DNA of 64,000 nucleotides from Vibrio ichthyoenteri ATCC 700023 (GTDB taxonomy: Bacteria; Pseudomonadota; Gammaproteobacteria; Enterobacterales; Vibrionaceae): assembly GCF_000222605.1 (NCBI RefSeq), contig NZ_AFWF01000231.1, positions 1-64,000 of the forward strand. The letters are read 5' to 3'. The notes under the pieces are model-generated. The model was not told the DNA's origin and searched no databases. It saw nothing but the letters and a program-made list of their open reading frames with translations. Below, in pieces: positions 55,971-64,000 of this stretch (position 1 is its first letter; the number at the start of each line of letters is the position of its first letter). The translations under genes were made by a program, and so were the position numbers.

Positions 55971-57884
55971 TTATTTCCACGGTTGACGGTATTCCACACC
56001 CTGTTTATCTAGTAGGGGTAAATGACCTTTCAAACGGGATAAATAGTCTTGCCAGTTGCGTTGTGGCTTATCCGTCCAGCAGGCTTCTGCCATCGCGGTT
56101 AAGCGCGGGAAAATCATGTAATCCATGCGCTGTTGATGGGTAATAATTTCACACCACAAAGCACATTGAATACCTAAGATACGCTTACGGATCGGGTCAC
56201 TATCCGGTACTTCTTTTAGCGGTTCATAACGGTACGCACTTTCTAACGGAATTGTGCTTGCCCAATCCACGCCCGGTTCATCGGGAGAGTAGTCTTGAGT
56301 CATATCTAAATAGGTGTATTGCGCTGGTTGCAAAATGACATCAAAGCCTTGGCTGGCACAGTTGAGAGCTGCCTCTTCGCTTAACCATGAATAAATAATG
56401 GTGTCTTTGCTGACTTTGTTTCCGTGCTGTGCTTCTTCCCAGCCGACCATACGCTTGCCCAGGGTTTGTAGGCGTTTTTCTGCATAGCGCAGTAAGTGGC
56501 CTTGCAACTCTTTACTACTTTGGTAGCCATGGTTTTCCATGAGTAAACGGCAGCTTGGGCTATTTACCCACACGCCATCGGGTACTTCATCTGCACCGAT
56601 ATGAATCCACGGGGATGGGAAAAGCTCAGCAACTTCTGTCAGTACAGTATCGAGGAATTCATAAGTACCAGGCAGAGCTGGAGAGAGTACGTTGTCGTTA
56701 TAGTGTTGAATACTACGATATTGAGATTGGTCTTGTTCATCTCTAAGTAGATGAGGCAAGGCTTTCAATGCCGCACGACAGTGCCCTGGAATATCAATTT
56801 CAGGAATAACGGTGATACCACGTTCGGCGGCATAAGCGACGACATCACGAATTTCATCTTGGCTGTAAAAGCCACCATGCACGTCATTAAGAGTACTGAA
56901 TTGTGGTTCCAATGCAGTGCCAGGGCCACGCATTGAGCCAATTTCCGTTAACTCAGGGTAGGCCTTAATTTCGATTCGCCAACCTTCATCATCGGTCAGG
57001 TGCCAATGGAAATGGTTAAATTTGTAATGCGCTAAATGGTTGATCAGGCGTTTTACTCGCTCGACAGGATGGAAGTGACGAGCGCAATCAAGCATCATGC
57101 CGCGATAACGAAAGCGCGGCGTGTCATTGATCTTGATATATGGCACTTTCAGCGTGTTCGCTTGACCAGTCTGCTCAATCAGTTGCAGCAGCGTGGCGCT
57201 GGCATGAACAAAACCTGAGGCAGAACCGGCTTCAAGGCGAATCCCCGTGCTGCTTGATGTGAGGATGTACTCGCCTTCATCTAAAGTCGGATTATTGCGG
57301 AACAAGATATCGCTATGACCAATAGGGTTGGTTTTAAAACTGTACAAAGAGTCGAGTTCAACCTGCAGCCAAGTAGCCGCCTTTTCTGCAAGGTTGGCTT
57401 GCAATGTAATTTGGCTGCTTGGTGACAGCAAATAGTGCCCTTCCATCTGAACCACTTTGTTTGGTTTTGGGATCAGAGCAAGTTTACTGGCTTCGACGTT
57501 CGGCACTGAGCTGCGGTCGCGATAAGGCGAGGCCAAAGCGAGCGGCGTAACACTAACCGGGTATGATACTTTGCCATCTTGTTCCACCAGCAAGGCATCT
57601 TTGAATCCGTCGGTGTAGAAGCGAAGCGGTGCAGTGTTAATGCTAAATTCACAGTAATAGTGAGCATTAGCCGCTAGCACGCTGACTTCAGGTGTCACCG
57701 TACAAAAACTACCAATTTGCTTAATTTCGCCGTGAGTAAAGCTGTCCGGCAAAATGTAGCGGTCGATAATAAATTGCAATTTCCAATCCACCAGATCTTG
57801 GTCTGAAAGATTGTGTAACGTTAGACCAAAGCGGCAAAATTGTTTCTGCTCGGCAAGAACGGTAAGGTCAACGCGATAGCTCAT
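55971..57884 (-). CDS. Beta-N-acetylhexosaminidase (GH20)
   Basis: Removes GlcNAc from non-reducing ends of chitin oligosaccharides or related glycosides. The 637 residues have an N-terminal GH20b-type and CBM-like region (to about 250) and a (beta/alpha)8 barrel from about 260. The catalytic pair is D432-E433 in HIGADE, with HWHLTDDEGWR and YSWLSEEAA upstream and downstream. No signal peptide is visible, so it is cytoplasmic, in agreement with an operon that imports intact disaccharide. Confidence 0.92.
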   Translation of the reverse strand: MSYRVDLTVLAEQKQFCRFGLTLHNLSDQDLVDWKLQFIIDRYILPDSFTHGEIKQIGSFCTVTPEVSVLAANAHYYCEFSINTAPLRFYTDGFKDALLVEQDGKVSYPVSVTPLALASPYRDRSSVPNVEASKLALIPKPNKVVQMEGHYLLSPSSQITLQANLAEKAATWLQVELDSLYSFKTNPIGHSDILFRNNPTLDEGEYILTSSSTGIRLEAGSASGFVHASATLLQLIEQTGQANTLKVPYIKINDTPRFRYRGMMLDCARHFHPVERVKRLINHLAHYKFNHFHWHLTDDEGWRIEIKAYPELTEIGSMRGPGTALEPQFSTLNDVHGGFYSQDEIRDVVAYAAERGITVIPEIDIPGHCRAALKALPHLLRDEQDQSQYRSIQHYNDNVLSPALPGTYEFLDTVLTEVAELFPSPWIHIGADEVPDGVWVNSPSCRLLMENHGYQSSKELQGHLLRYAEKRLQTLGKRMVGWEEAQHGNKVSKDTIIYSWLSEEAALNCASQGFDVILQPAQYTYLDMTQDYSPDEPGVDWASTIPLESAYRYEPLKEVPDSDPIRKRILGIQCALWCEIITHQQRMDYMIFPRLTAMAEACWTDKPQRNWQDYLSRLKGHLPLLDKQGVEYRQPWK

Positions 57885-57896
57885 ATCTACAAATCC

Positions 57897-58772
57897 TTAA
57901 TACAGATTATGCTCTGGCTTGCCAGCAAACATAATTGCCCCTTCAATTGCGTCGAATTGAGGTGCGACAATCCACTGTTGAACAGGTGGAGAAAGCCAAT
58001 CTTGAATACGTTCTGCAATGCTACCCATTAAGCAAATACGTGTAGCGCCTTGCTTGTTTAATGCAATGAGGTACATCTCAATATCCGCTGCAGTTTGCTT
58101 CAGCATTGACATAGCGAGAGGGTCACCTTGATAGGCATGCTCAAAAATTGCTGGAGAAAATTGACCGTAGTCTTTTGGTATTGCTCCTTTTGACCATTCA
58201 ACAATCGCATCAACATCGTTGTTGAAGTGGTTCAAAACGTGCTTTGCAAGTGGGGTTGACTCGATAATGCCATCGTAGGCCAATAGCACTTGCTGAATAA
58301 GACGAAGGCCCATAACGGCGCCACCACCTTGATCTGAAATTGGAAACTCACGACCACCAACCACATGTTGCTGGCCGCCTTTAAGAAAGATGCCACATGA
58401 ACCGGTACCGCCAATCATGATGGCACCGTCATCACCATTATGAGCACCAATGCACGCGCCATAAGCGTCGGTATTGAGTGTCAGTGAAGCAAATGGGTGT
58501 GATTGCGCCATAAATTGTTGCCATGAAGCTTTATGCTCAGCGCCGGCCAAAGCCAAACCTACGTGCATATGGGCGAAATCCCGCTCACTGAGACCGCCTT
58601 GTTCTGCGGCTAGTGTGATTGCTTCGATGATAGAAGCCATAGCAATCTCGGTACCAAGCATGATGTTGGCACTGCCGCTTTTAGCTTCACCAACTAATGT
58701 CTTCTTTTCATCGCGAATTCGAGCGCGGCAAGAAGTGCCACCGCCATCAATACCCACATGGTATAAGGTCAT
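57897..58772 (-). CDS. N-acetylglucosamine kinase (BadF/BadG/BcrA/D family)
   Basis: ATP-dependent kinase of 291 residues, ASKHA fold. The phosphate motif is VGIDGGGTSCRARI at the N terminus, followed by GGTGSCGIF and GGAVMGLRLI. It phosphorylates GlcNAc released by the phosphorylase or hexosaminidase, giving GlcNAc-6-P for NagA/NagB, which are not in this window. The matching V. cholerae gene is in the same operon position. It is 12 nt upstream of the GH20 gene, and its start nearly touches the GH9 stop. Confidence 0.9.
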   Translation of the reverse strand: MTLYHVGIDGGGTSCRARIRDEKKTLVGEAKSGSANIMLGTEIAMASIIEAITLAAEQGGLSERDFAHMHVGLALAGAEHKASWQQFMAQSHPFASLTLNTDAYGACIGAHNGDDGAIMIGGTGSCGIFLKGGQQHVVGGREFPISDQGGGAVMGLRLIQQVLLAYDGIIESTPLAKHVLNHFNNDVDAIVEWSKGAIPKDYGQFSPAIFEHAYQGDPLAMSMLKQTAADIEMYLIALNKQGATRICLMGSIAERIQDWLSPPVQQWIVAPQFDAIEGAIMFAGKPEHNLY

Positions 58773-58773
58773 G

Positions 58774-60495
58774 TTACTTATCCTCTATGCTGTCAAAATG
58801 GTCAAATTGACAGATGATCGCGAGTAAATACCACGCTCCGTGAGGAATCCATTGCTCGCCCCATCGCCAGTTTTGCAACATATCATCTTTTTGTTTGGCT
58901 GGATTAAAGGCGATATCTTCTTCATCCTCAAAACCGGCTGTAATCCCATTGCAAACCCCACCTTTGGCGTTAAAGAAGCCTAAATGCGGTAAGTAATCAG
59001 GATTATTGTGGCCGTAGCCATCGAGCATACACATGTTATATGGGTTTTGACCGACGACCCAGTTAAGGGCGTTTTGGGCAAATTCAATTAATTGTTGTTT
59101 CTGCGCCGAATCTTTCGCGTAGTTTTTCGCTAAGAAAGCCATGGTTGCTAGAGAGCCCAAGCGCGCATTTTCGCCTTGCCACCAATAACCGGTTTCATTG
59201 TCGTGAGCGACGAAGAATGCGGCACGTTTACCGTCATTGACTGGTTTAACATATTGGCGCGGGTAACCAAATGGATTCGCCACTTGGTGAGAAATAGTCA
59301 GTTCAAAGTCGATCGCTTGTGCGACGATTTTTTCAATGCCTTGTTTTAAGGTTGGATCATTTTCAAACGCAAGGTATTCGCACAACGCAATCACAGGTAA
59401 GCCAGCTTCTGCTGCGTGAAAATAAGGGCGAGTGCCATCTTGGTTTGCAGACCAATAGTGGTTGAAGTTGTCATCTGACATTTGACGCTCAGCAAGGCGC
59501 TGTGCCCAAATGCGGCTTTCAGCAAGAAAATCATTATTTTGAGTGGAGCGATACAGCTCGACAGTCGCTAATAATGCGCAGTACTCATCAATGATGTTCT
59601 CTTCACCATCATTGAGATACTGGCTGTTCATTTCTTTAAGGTGCCAATAGCCTTTTTCTGCCGCTTGTAAGTATTCTTGAGCGGTGTAATCACCCTCAAC
59701 GTTAAGACGAGCAGCGGCAGCAAGTGCAGCAATCGACACACCGCCACCTTGTCTAAAGCCTGCTTGGTAATCCTCTGACTTATGACCTTGTTGGGTCGCA
59801 TAAGCACAGATTTCGCGTTGATTGATATCTTTAGACCATTTATCAAACACGGTCATGTAGAAGAAACCCTGTGGGCTTTGCATTCTCATTAAGAAGTCTG
59901 CGCCAAATAAGGCTTCTTCAGCTAAGCGCACACTTGAATATTGGGCAAACTTTTCATTGTCACCCACCAACTCAAGCCCTTTGAGCATGTTCCAAACCAC
60001 CATAGGTGTTTGCTGTGGGTTGAAATAGTTGGCGTAAGATAAGTGGCTTAAGTACTTACTTACATCACCAGATGCATCGTACCAACCGCCATGAGCGTCG
60101 ATGGTTTCATCGCTGCCAAGAATACGAGCTTGCTTATCTTGTTTATCAAAAATACCGCCGCAGCGCTGAGATTTGAAATAATGCAGTACATCGGAGAAGG
60201 TCTGCTGCATCAGCACGCCTTGACCAATTTCGAAGACTTCTGAGCGAATATTGTCAAAACGTAAGTAATAGCTACCTGGAGTTTGGAAATCTGAAAAATC
60301 AATGCGGAAAAAATTCCCTTGGTGCCACTTAGCGACTTTGCTGCCTTTTTGGACATGCAAAGATGCAACTGTTTGATGACTATCAGCGCACACCAGTAAG
60401 GCAGTGGTAGTGGACTGGCGCGTCTTTTTTGTCATCAAAACAGCCTGCTTAGGCCCAAGGGATTCATAACCAATATGGTTAGTAATTAGCAGCAT
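58774..60495 (-). CDS. GH9 family glycoside hydrolase (probable glucosaminidase)
   Basis: Five hundred seventy-three residues with an N-terminal Ig-like (CelD_N) domain (about 1-90) and a GH9 (alpha/alpha)6 barrel. GWYDASGDVSKY resembles the catalytic Asp block of GH9, and GQNPYNMCMLDGYG the second conserved segment. GH9 includes cellulases, and this gene is often labelled endoglucanase. Within a chitobiose operon and without a signal peptide, a beta-glucosaminidase acting on deacetylated chitobiose is more likely, as reported for related vibrios. The substrate remains unproven here. Confidence 0.85.
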   Translation of the reverse strand: MLLITNHIGYESLGPKQAVLMTKKTRQSTTTALLVCADSHQTVASLHVQKGSKVAKWHQGNFFRIDFSDFQTPGSYYLRFDNIRSEVFEIGQGVLMQQTFSDVLHYFKSQRCGGIFDKQDKQARILGSDETIDAHGGWYDASGDVSKYLSHLSYANYFNPQQTPMVVWNMLKGLELVGDNEKFAQYSSVRLAEEALFGADFLMRMQSPQGFFYMTVFDKWSKDINQREICAYATQQGHKSEDYQAGFRQGGGVSIAALAAAARLNVEGDYTAQEYLQAAEKGYWHLKEMNSQYLNDGEENIIDEYCALLATVELYRSTQNNDFLAESRIWAQRLAERQMSDDNFNHYWSANQDGTRPYFHAAEAGLPVIALCEYLAFENDPTLKQGIEKIVAQAIDFELTISHQVANPFGYPRQYVKPVNDGKRAAFFVAHDNETGYWWQGENARLGSLATMAFLAKNYAKDSAQKQQLIEFAQNALNWVVGQNPYNMCMLDGYGHNNPDYLPHLGFFNAKGGVCNGITAGFEDEEDIAFNPAKQKDDMLQNWRWGEQWIPHGAWYLLAIICQFDHFDSIEDK

Positions 60496-60543
60496 TGATA
60501 TCTCCGCAAAAAAAAATTCTTTAATGACTTCAGTGAAATTATG

Positions 60544-60572
60544 AGAGCCAAGAGAACAGGTCTCTTGGCTCT
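60544..60572 (-). other. Intercistronic hairpin between ABC ATPase and GH9 genes
   Basis: AGAGCCAAGAGA (60544-60555), five-nt loop, TCTCTTGGCTCT (60561-60572): a perfect 12-bp stem in the 84-bp gap, no strong U-run on the minus strand (CATAATTT follows). It may protect the upstream transporter mRNA or reduce read-through into the enzyme genes. Confidence 0.75.
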
Positions 60573-60579
60573 TTAGTGC

Positions 60580-61575
60580 TTAGTTTTCGTATAAGTAACA
60601 ACGCACAAAGTGGTTCTCAGAAAGTTGAGTCACGCTTGGTAGGCGTTCACGACATTTCTCAGTTACATGAGTACAGCGGCCAGCAAAAGGACAGCCAACT
60701 GAATTTGGCGTCCAAAGCGGAATCTCGCCCTTGTTGCCTTTCAACTCAGTATGAATTGATTTGCTTGGATCTGGCACCGCAGAGACCAACAGCTGAGTAT
60801 ATGGGTGTTGAGGATCATGGATGATCTCTTCAGTGTCACCCCATTCAACCATGTGACCAACGTACATAACCGCAATATCTTCAGCGATGTAACGCGCTGT
60901 TGCGATGTCATGGGTGATATAAAGTAGAGACATTTCTTTCTCAAACTTCATCTCTTCCATCAGGTTAAGTACACCGGCACGGATGGAAACATCCAGCATC
61001 GAGGTCGGTTCATCGGCTAGTACCACTTCAGCGCCTACTGCGATGTTACGTGCCAAGTTGACACGTTGACGTTGACCTCCAGAAAGTTGGTGCGGGTATT
61101 TTTCCGCCGTTTCTTTTGGTGGAATCAAGCCAACTTGCTCAAGCAGGTTGTATACGCGCTCTTCCAATTCCTTTTTGTTGCCAGGGTTGACCTTTTTGTG
61201 GATCAACAGTGGGCGCGCAATATGGTGGAAGATGTTGTGTGTTGGGTTTAGAGAACCAAACGGGTCTTGCCAAACCATTTGTACGCCTTCACGGTAGTGC
61301 ATCAGGTCTGATTTAGACGTAATGTCCAAAATATCGCGACCTTTGTATTCGATGGTACCCGCTGTTGGTGCGTACATTTTTGCGATCATTTTCGCCGTTG
61401 TTGATTTACCTGAACCGGATTCACCAACCACCGCTAAGCCGCGACTTTTGTACATTTTGAATGATACGTCGTTGATCGCACGCATCATTGGTTGTTTAAG
61501 GGCGTTACTACTGATCGGGAAATCCTTAATAAGATTTTTACCCTCTACCAGTAAATCGCCATACGCTTTGCTCAT
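60580..61575 (-). CDS. Chitobiose ABC transporter ATP-binding protein (OppF/DppF type)
   Basis: ATPase of a peptide-type ABC importer, 331 residues. Walker A GESGSGKST, signature LSGGQRQR, Walker B VVLADEPTSMLD and switch ITHD are complete. A C-terminal oligopeptide-transport domain has a Cys cluster (GCPFAGRC ... KC ... RC) as in DppD-type proteins, where iron-sulfur binding has been reported. Operon context makes chitin disaccharide the substrate. It follows the second ATPase after 39 bp. Confidence 0.92.
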   Translation of the reverse strand: MSKAYGDLLVEGKNLIKDFPISSNALKQPMMRAINDVSFKMYKSRGLAVVGESGSGKSTTAKMIAKMYAPTAGTIEYKGRDILDITSKSDLMHYREGVQMVWQDPFGSLNPTHNIFHHIARPLLIHKKVNPGNKKELEERVYNLLEQVGLIPPKETAEKYPHQLSGGQRQRVNLARNIAVGAEVVLADEPTSMLDVSIRAGVLNLMEEMKFEKEMSLLYITHDIATARYIAEDIAVMYVGHMVEWGDTEEIIHDPQHPYTQLLVSAVPDPSKSIHTELKGNKGEIPLWTPNSVGCPFAGRCTHVTEKCRERLPSVTQLSENHFVRCYLYEN

Positions 61576-61614
61576 AATTGACTCCAGAAATTTTTAGTTT
61601 TTCTTTATTAATTG

Positions 61615-62598
61615 CTAGATTTTGGTCTGGGCAATTGGCTCACCGTAAAGGTGGCAGTTTGAAAAATGGTTTGGTTCAATCTCTCTCAACTGAGTCGCAA
61701 CTTGAGTACATTTGTCATGCACTCGGTCACAACGTGCCTGGAAACGACAGCCTTGAGGGATTTCTAGCAAGTTCAATGGGTTGCCAGGAATACCGGTTAG
61801 CTTAGTTTTAGGCCCAGTCAATGGAGGGAATGAACTTCCCAGCCCTTTGGTGTACGGGTGGTAAGGGCTAGTTAAAATTTCCTTCGATGGAGCAACTTCG
61901 ATCAATTCACCTGAGTACATGATGCCGATACGGTCTGAGAACTCGACCATTAACGAAAGGTCATGAGTAATAAACAGAATCGAGAAACCGAACTCTTCTT
62001 TCAGTGCATAAATCTTTTGTAGAATTTCACGTTGAACCACTACGTCTAGTGCCGTGGTTGGTTCATCCATGATGATCATCTTCGGATTCAATGCTAGAGC
62101 AATGGCAATAACCAAACGCTGACGCATACCACCAGAGAACTGGTGAGGGTAATCCGTTAAACGGTTCGGGTGGATATCAACGATTTCCAACAAACCTTCT
62201 GCACGTTTTTTCGCTTGTTCACGAGTCATGTTGGTGTGACGCATAATTACGTCACAGAACTGCTCTTCCATCGTCAGTACAGGGTTTAGTGCGTTCATCG
62301 CACTTTGGAAAACCATCGACATCTCACTCCAGCGGAACGCTTGCATGCGCTCGTCGCTGTAGTTAAGGATATTTTCGCCATTGAAAATAACCTCACCACC
62401 GGTGATAAATGCTGGCGGCTTATGTAGACGCATTAGCGAGAATGCAACGGTTGATTTACCACATCCAGATTCACCAGCTAGGCCAAATACTTCACCAGGC
62501 GCAAGGTCGAAACTGACGTTGTTACAGGCGCGGACATCGCCCGCGGCTGTGATGTAGTCAACGCAAAGATTGCGGACGGAAATTAGTGGTGCTGTCAT
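61615..62598 (-). CDS. Chitobiose ABC transporter ATP-binding protein (OppD/DppD type)
   Basis: Second ATPase of the importer, 327 residues. Walker A GESGCGKST, signature FSGGMRQR, Walker B MIIMDEPTTALD and switch ITHDLSLM are present. The C-terminal domain has the same Cys pattern (GCRFQARC ... KC ... NC). It starts 2 nt after the permease stop, so the pair is translationally coupled. Confidence 0.92.
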   Translation of the reverse strand: MTAPLISVRNLCVDYITAAGDVRACNNVSFDLAPGEVFGLAGESGCGKSTVAFSLMRLHKPPAFITGGEVIFNGENILNYSDERMQAFRWSEMSMVFQSAMNALNPVLTMEEQFCDVIMRHTNMTREQAKKRAEGLLEIVDIHPNRLTDYPHQFSGGMRQRLVIAIALALNPKMIIMDEPTTALDVVVQREILQKIYALKEEFGFSILFITHDLSLMVEFSDRIGIMYSGELIEVAPSKEILTSPYHPYTKGLGSSFPPLTGPKTKLTGIPGNPLNLLEIPQGCRFQARCDRVHDKCTQVATQLREIEPNHFSNCHLYGEPIAQTKI

Positions 62599-62600
62599 GA

Positions 62601-63626
62601 TTATTTATCTCCGCTCCAAAGTGCATTTTGTGGTGGTAGCTCAGGTTCACGCTCGCTTTTATCTTGTTCAGCAAGCTTCTTCCAACGCTTCATACCTTTG
62701 TGTGAGCGAAGTTGCGGGTTAGCAATTTCATCCACAGCGAAGTTAAGCAGTGCAAGACCTGTCATCAAAAGAATCAGAGCCAGACATGGAGCCAGTAGTT
62801 CCCACCAAGCGCCGATTAGCATTGAAGATGATGTCTGTACGTTGTACAGCATGATGCCCCAGCTAACTGTGTTCGGGTCACCAAGACCTAGGAACGAGAT
62901 GGTCGCTTCCATCATGATTGCGTACATTACAGAACCAATGAAGCTTGCGCCTACGATTGGGATTAGGTTTGGCAGTATCTCAACAAAGATAATGCGCCAT
63001 GAAGACTCACCCAATACTTCTGCCGCTTTAACGAACTCTTTTTCACGCAGGGCAAGAGTTTGGGAGCGTATAACACGAGCACCCCAGGCCCAGGCGGTAA
63101 AGCCGATAATTAACGCAATGGTTAGTGGCCCTGCCTCACCGATAAAGGCTGCCAAAACGAACAGCAGTGGATATTGAGGAATAACCAACATGATGTTCAT
63201 TGCTGCTGTTAAGAAGTCATCAATACGACCACCGAAGTAGCCAGCTGAGATGCCGATAACGGTTGCAAGGAAACACACTGTGATACCTGCGCCAAAGCCA
63301 ACAGATAGCGATACGCGTGAACCGTGTACGAACTGAGACCAAACGTCACGGCCCATACGAGAGGTACCCATTACGTGCTCTGCTTTCTTTGACATGATCA
63401 AAGTGCGGCGGTCATCAGCCAAGTTGGTTGCTACCCAACCTTCAGGGTTAGCTTGTGCTGCTTTAACAACTGCCGATGGGTATTCATGTGGATTACCGGT
63501 ACGTTTGTCTGGAGCATGTTTTGCCAACAGTGGCGCAAAAACTGCCATTAAGATAAACGCACTTAGAATAATGCTACCAACCAGAGCCATCGGGTTACCG
63601 GTGATAAGTTTAAAAATGCCTTTCAT
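62601..63626 (-). CDS. Chitobiose ABC transporter permease (OppC/DppC type)
   Basis: Inner-membrane permease of 341 residues. A first helix near 15-35, a periplasmic loop of about 100 residues, then five helices in the binding-protein-dependent fold. The EAA loop reads AAEVLGESSWRIIFVEILPN. The C terminus is hydrophilic. It sits 2 nt after the upstream permease and is the inner partner of the two-permease importer. Confidence 0.9.
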   Translation of the reverse strand: MKGIFKLITGNPMALVGSIILSAFILMAVFAPLLAKHAPDKRTGNPHEYPSAVVKAAQANPEGWVATNLADDRRTLIMSKKAEHVMGTSRMGRDVWSQFVHGSRVSLSVGFGAGITVCFLATVIGISAGYFGGRIDDFLTAAMNIMLVIPQYPLLFVLAAFIGEAGPLTIALIIGFTAWAWGARVIRSQTLALREKEFVKAAEVLGESSWRIIFVEILPNLIPIVGASFIGSVMYAIMMEATISFLGLGDPNTVSWGIMLYNVQTSSSMLIGAWWELLAPCLALILLMTGLALLNFAVDEIANPQLRSHKGMKRWKKLAEQDKSEREPELPPQNALWSGDK

Positions 63627-63628
63627 GA

Positions 63629-64000
63629 TTATTTACCTCCCTTACGTAGGCGAGGATCGAGAACTACGTATAGCATGTCTGCAAGTAGGTTAAAGAACAG
63701 CATGAACAACGTCATGATAAGTAGCTGACCTTGAAGTACTTGGTAATCACGCGCTTTAATCGCGTTAAATAGAACTGAACCTAGACCTGGGTAGTTGAAG
63801 ATGATTTCGATAATCAACTGACCACCGATAGCCATACCAAGAGCCATTGAAAGTGCAGTCACACTTGGTAGCATCGCGTTACGAGCCGCGTAGTTGAATA
63901 CAATACGTCTTTCGCTTAGGCCTTTGCCTTTTGCCATCGTAATGTAGTCTTCCGCTAGTAAGTTGATCATGTTGTTACGCATGTTTACTAGGAAGCCACC
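63629..64000 (-). CDS. Chitobiose ABC transporter permease (OppB/DppB type), cut by window edge
   Basis: The last 123 residues of an OppB-type permease; the frame is open to the right edge. Visible are RNNMINLLAEDYITMAKGKGLSERRIVF, which carries the EAA-like loop, and NYPGLGSVLFNAI before the last helix. A substrate-binding protein and the sensor ChiS would be expected further right, by analogy with V. cholerae, but are outside the window. Confidence 0.88.
   Translation of the reverse strand, partial: GGFLVNMRNNMINLLAEDYITMAKGKGLSERRIVFNYAARNAMLPSVTALSMALGMAIGGQLIIEIIFNYPGLGSVLFNAIKARDYQVLQGQLLIMTLFMLFFNLLADMLYVVLDPRLRKGGK

Overview
The window is a chromosomal segment of a marine Vibrio, read as one contiguous piece. 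The evidence is a LuxR/HapR/OpaR-type master quorum-sensing regulator lying between lpd and hpt, a complete cytoplasmic chitobiose (chb-type) catabolic operon, and gene neighbourhoods typical of Vibrionaceae (fldB-xerD-dsbC-recJ, pdhR-aceEF-lpd, yadGH, panBC-folK-pcnB-gluQ-dksA, mrcB, acnB-yacL, glnK-amtB, fbpABC). I do not assign a species. The LuxR-type protein looks nearer to V. harveyi LuxR than to V. anguillarum VanT from remembered sequences; no alignment was run.

Layout. 1-1514: two head-to-tail copies of an ISL3-family insertion sequence, the first cut by the window edge. 1559-3260: a tiny lipoprotein gene behind nadC, and divergent ampD. 3334-7485: fldB, xerD, dsbC and recJ. 7486-15066: pdhR-aceE-aceF with two PdhR operators, then lpd with its own leader. 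15116-19343: the quorum-sensing regulator, hpt, a beta-carbonic anhydrase and a divergent SulP (probably bicarbonate) transporter. 19542-21237: the yadGH ABC exporter. 21404-26494: panC, panB, folK, pcnB, gluQ and dksA, all on the minus strand. 26624-34636: sfsA, hrpB, mrcB (PBP1b) and a patatin/outer-membrane-barrel phospholipase. 34928-37532: acnB with an overlapping 7-codon upstream ORF. 37782-41485: a cdaR-gntP-glxK glycerate cassette placed between acnB and yacL. 41716-44972: yacL and a secreted M60-like metalloprotease. 45273-46996: an NtrC/sigma54-controlled glnK-amtB pair. 47070-50906: a Fur-controlled fbpABC iron importer. 50903-51846: a ribbon-helix-helix protein and a DJ-1/PfpI protein. 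51943-64000: the chitobiose operon, running leftward from beyond the right edge.

How the genes work together. The right end is a pathway for periplasmic chitin disaccharide: a peptide-type ABC importer (two permeases, two ATPases), a phosphorylase giving GlcNAc and GlcNAc-1-P, a GH20 hexosaminidase and a GH9 enzyme for other substrates, a GlcNAc kinase, and a phosphohexomutase that can return GlcNAc-1-P to GlcNAc-6-P. The left half is central carbon metabolism: pyruvate dehydrogenase and its regulator, aconitase, carbonic anhydrase and a bicarbonate transporter. The glycerate cassette feeds 2-phosphoglycerate into lower glycolysis.

I found no convincing unknown multi-gene system, tRNA, rRNA or CRISPR array. 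The best leads are small: the diverged tandem IS copies, the unlisted lipoprotein, the acnB upstream ORF, the recJ start hairpin, the M60 protease with a non-canonical third ligand position, and the two accessory insertions around yacL.
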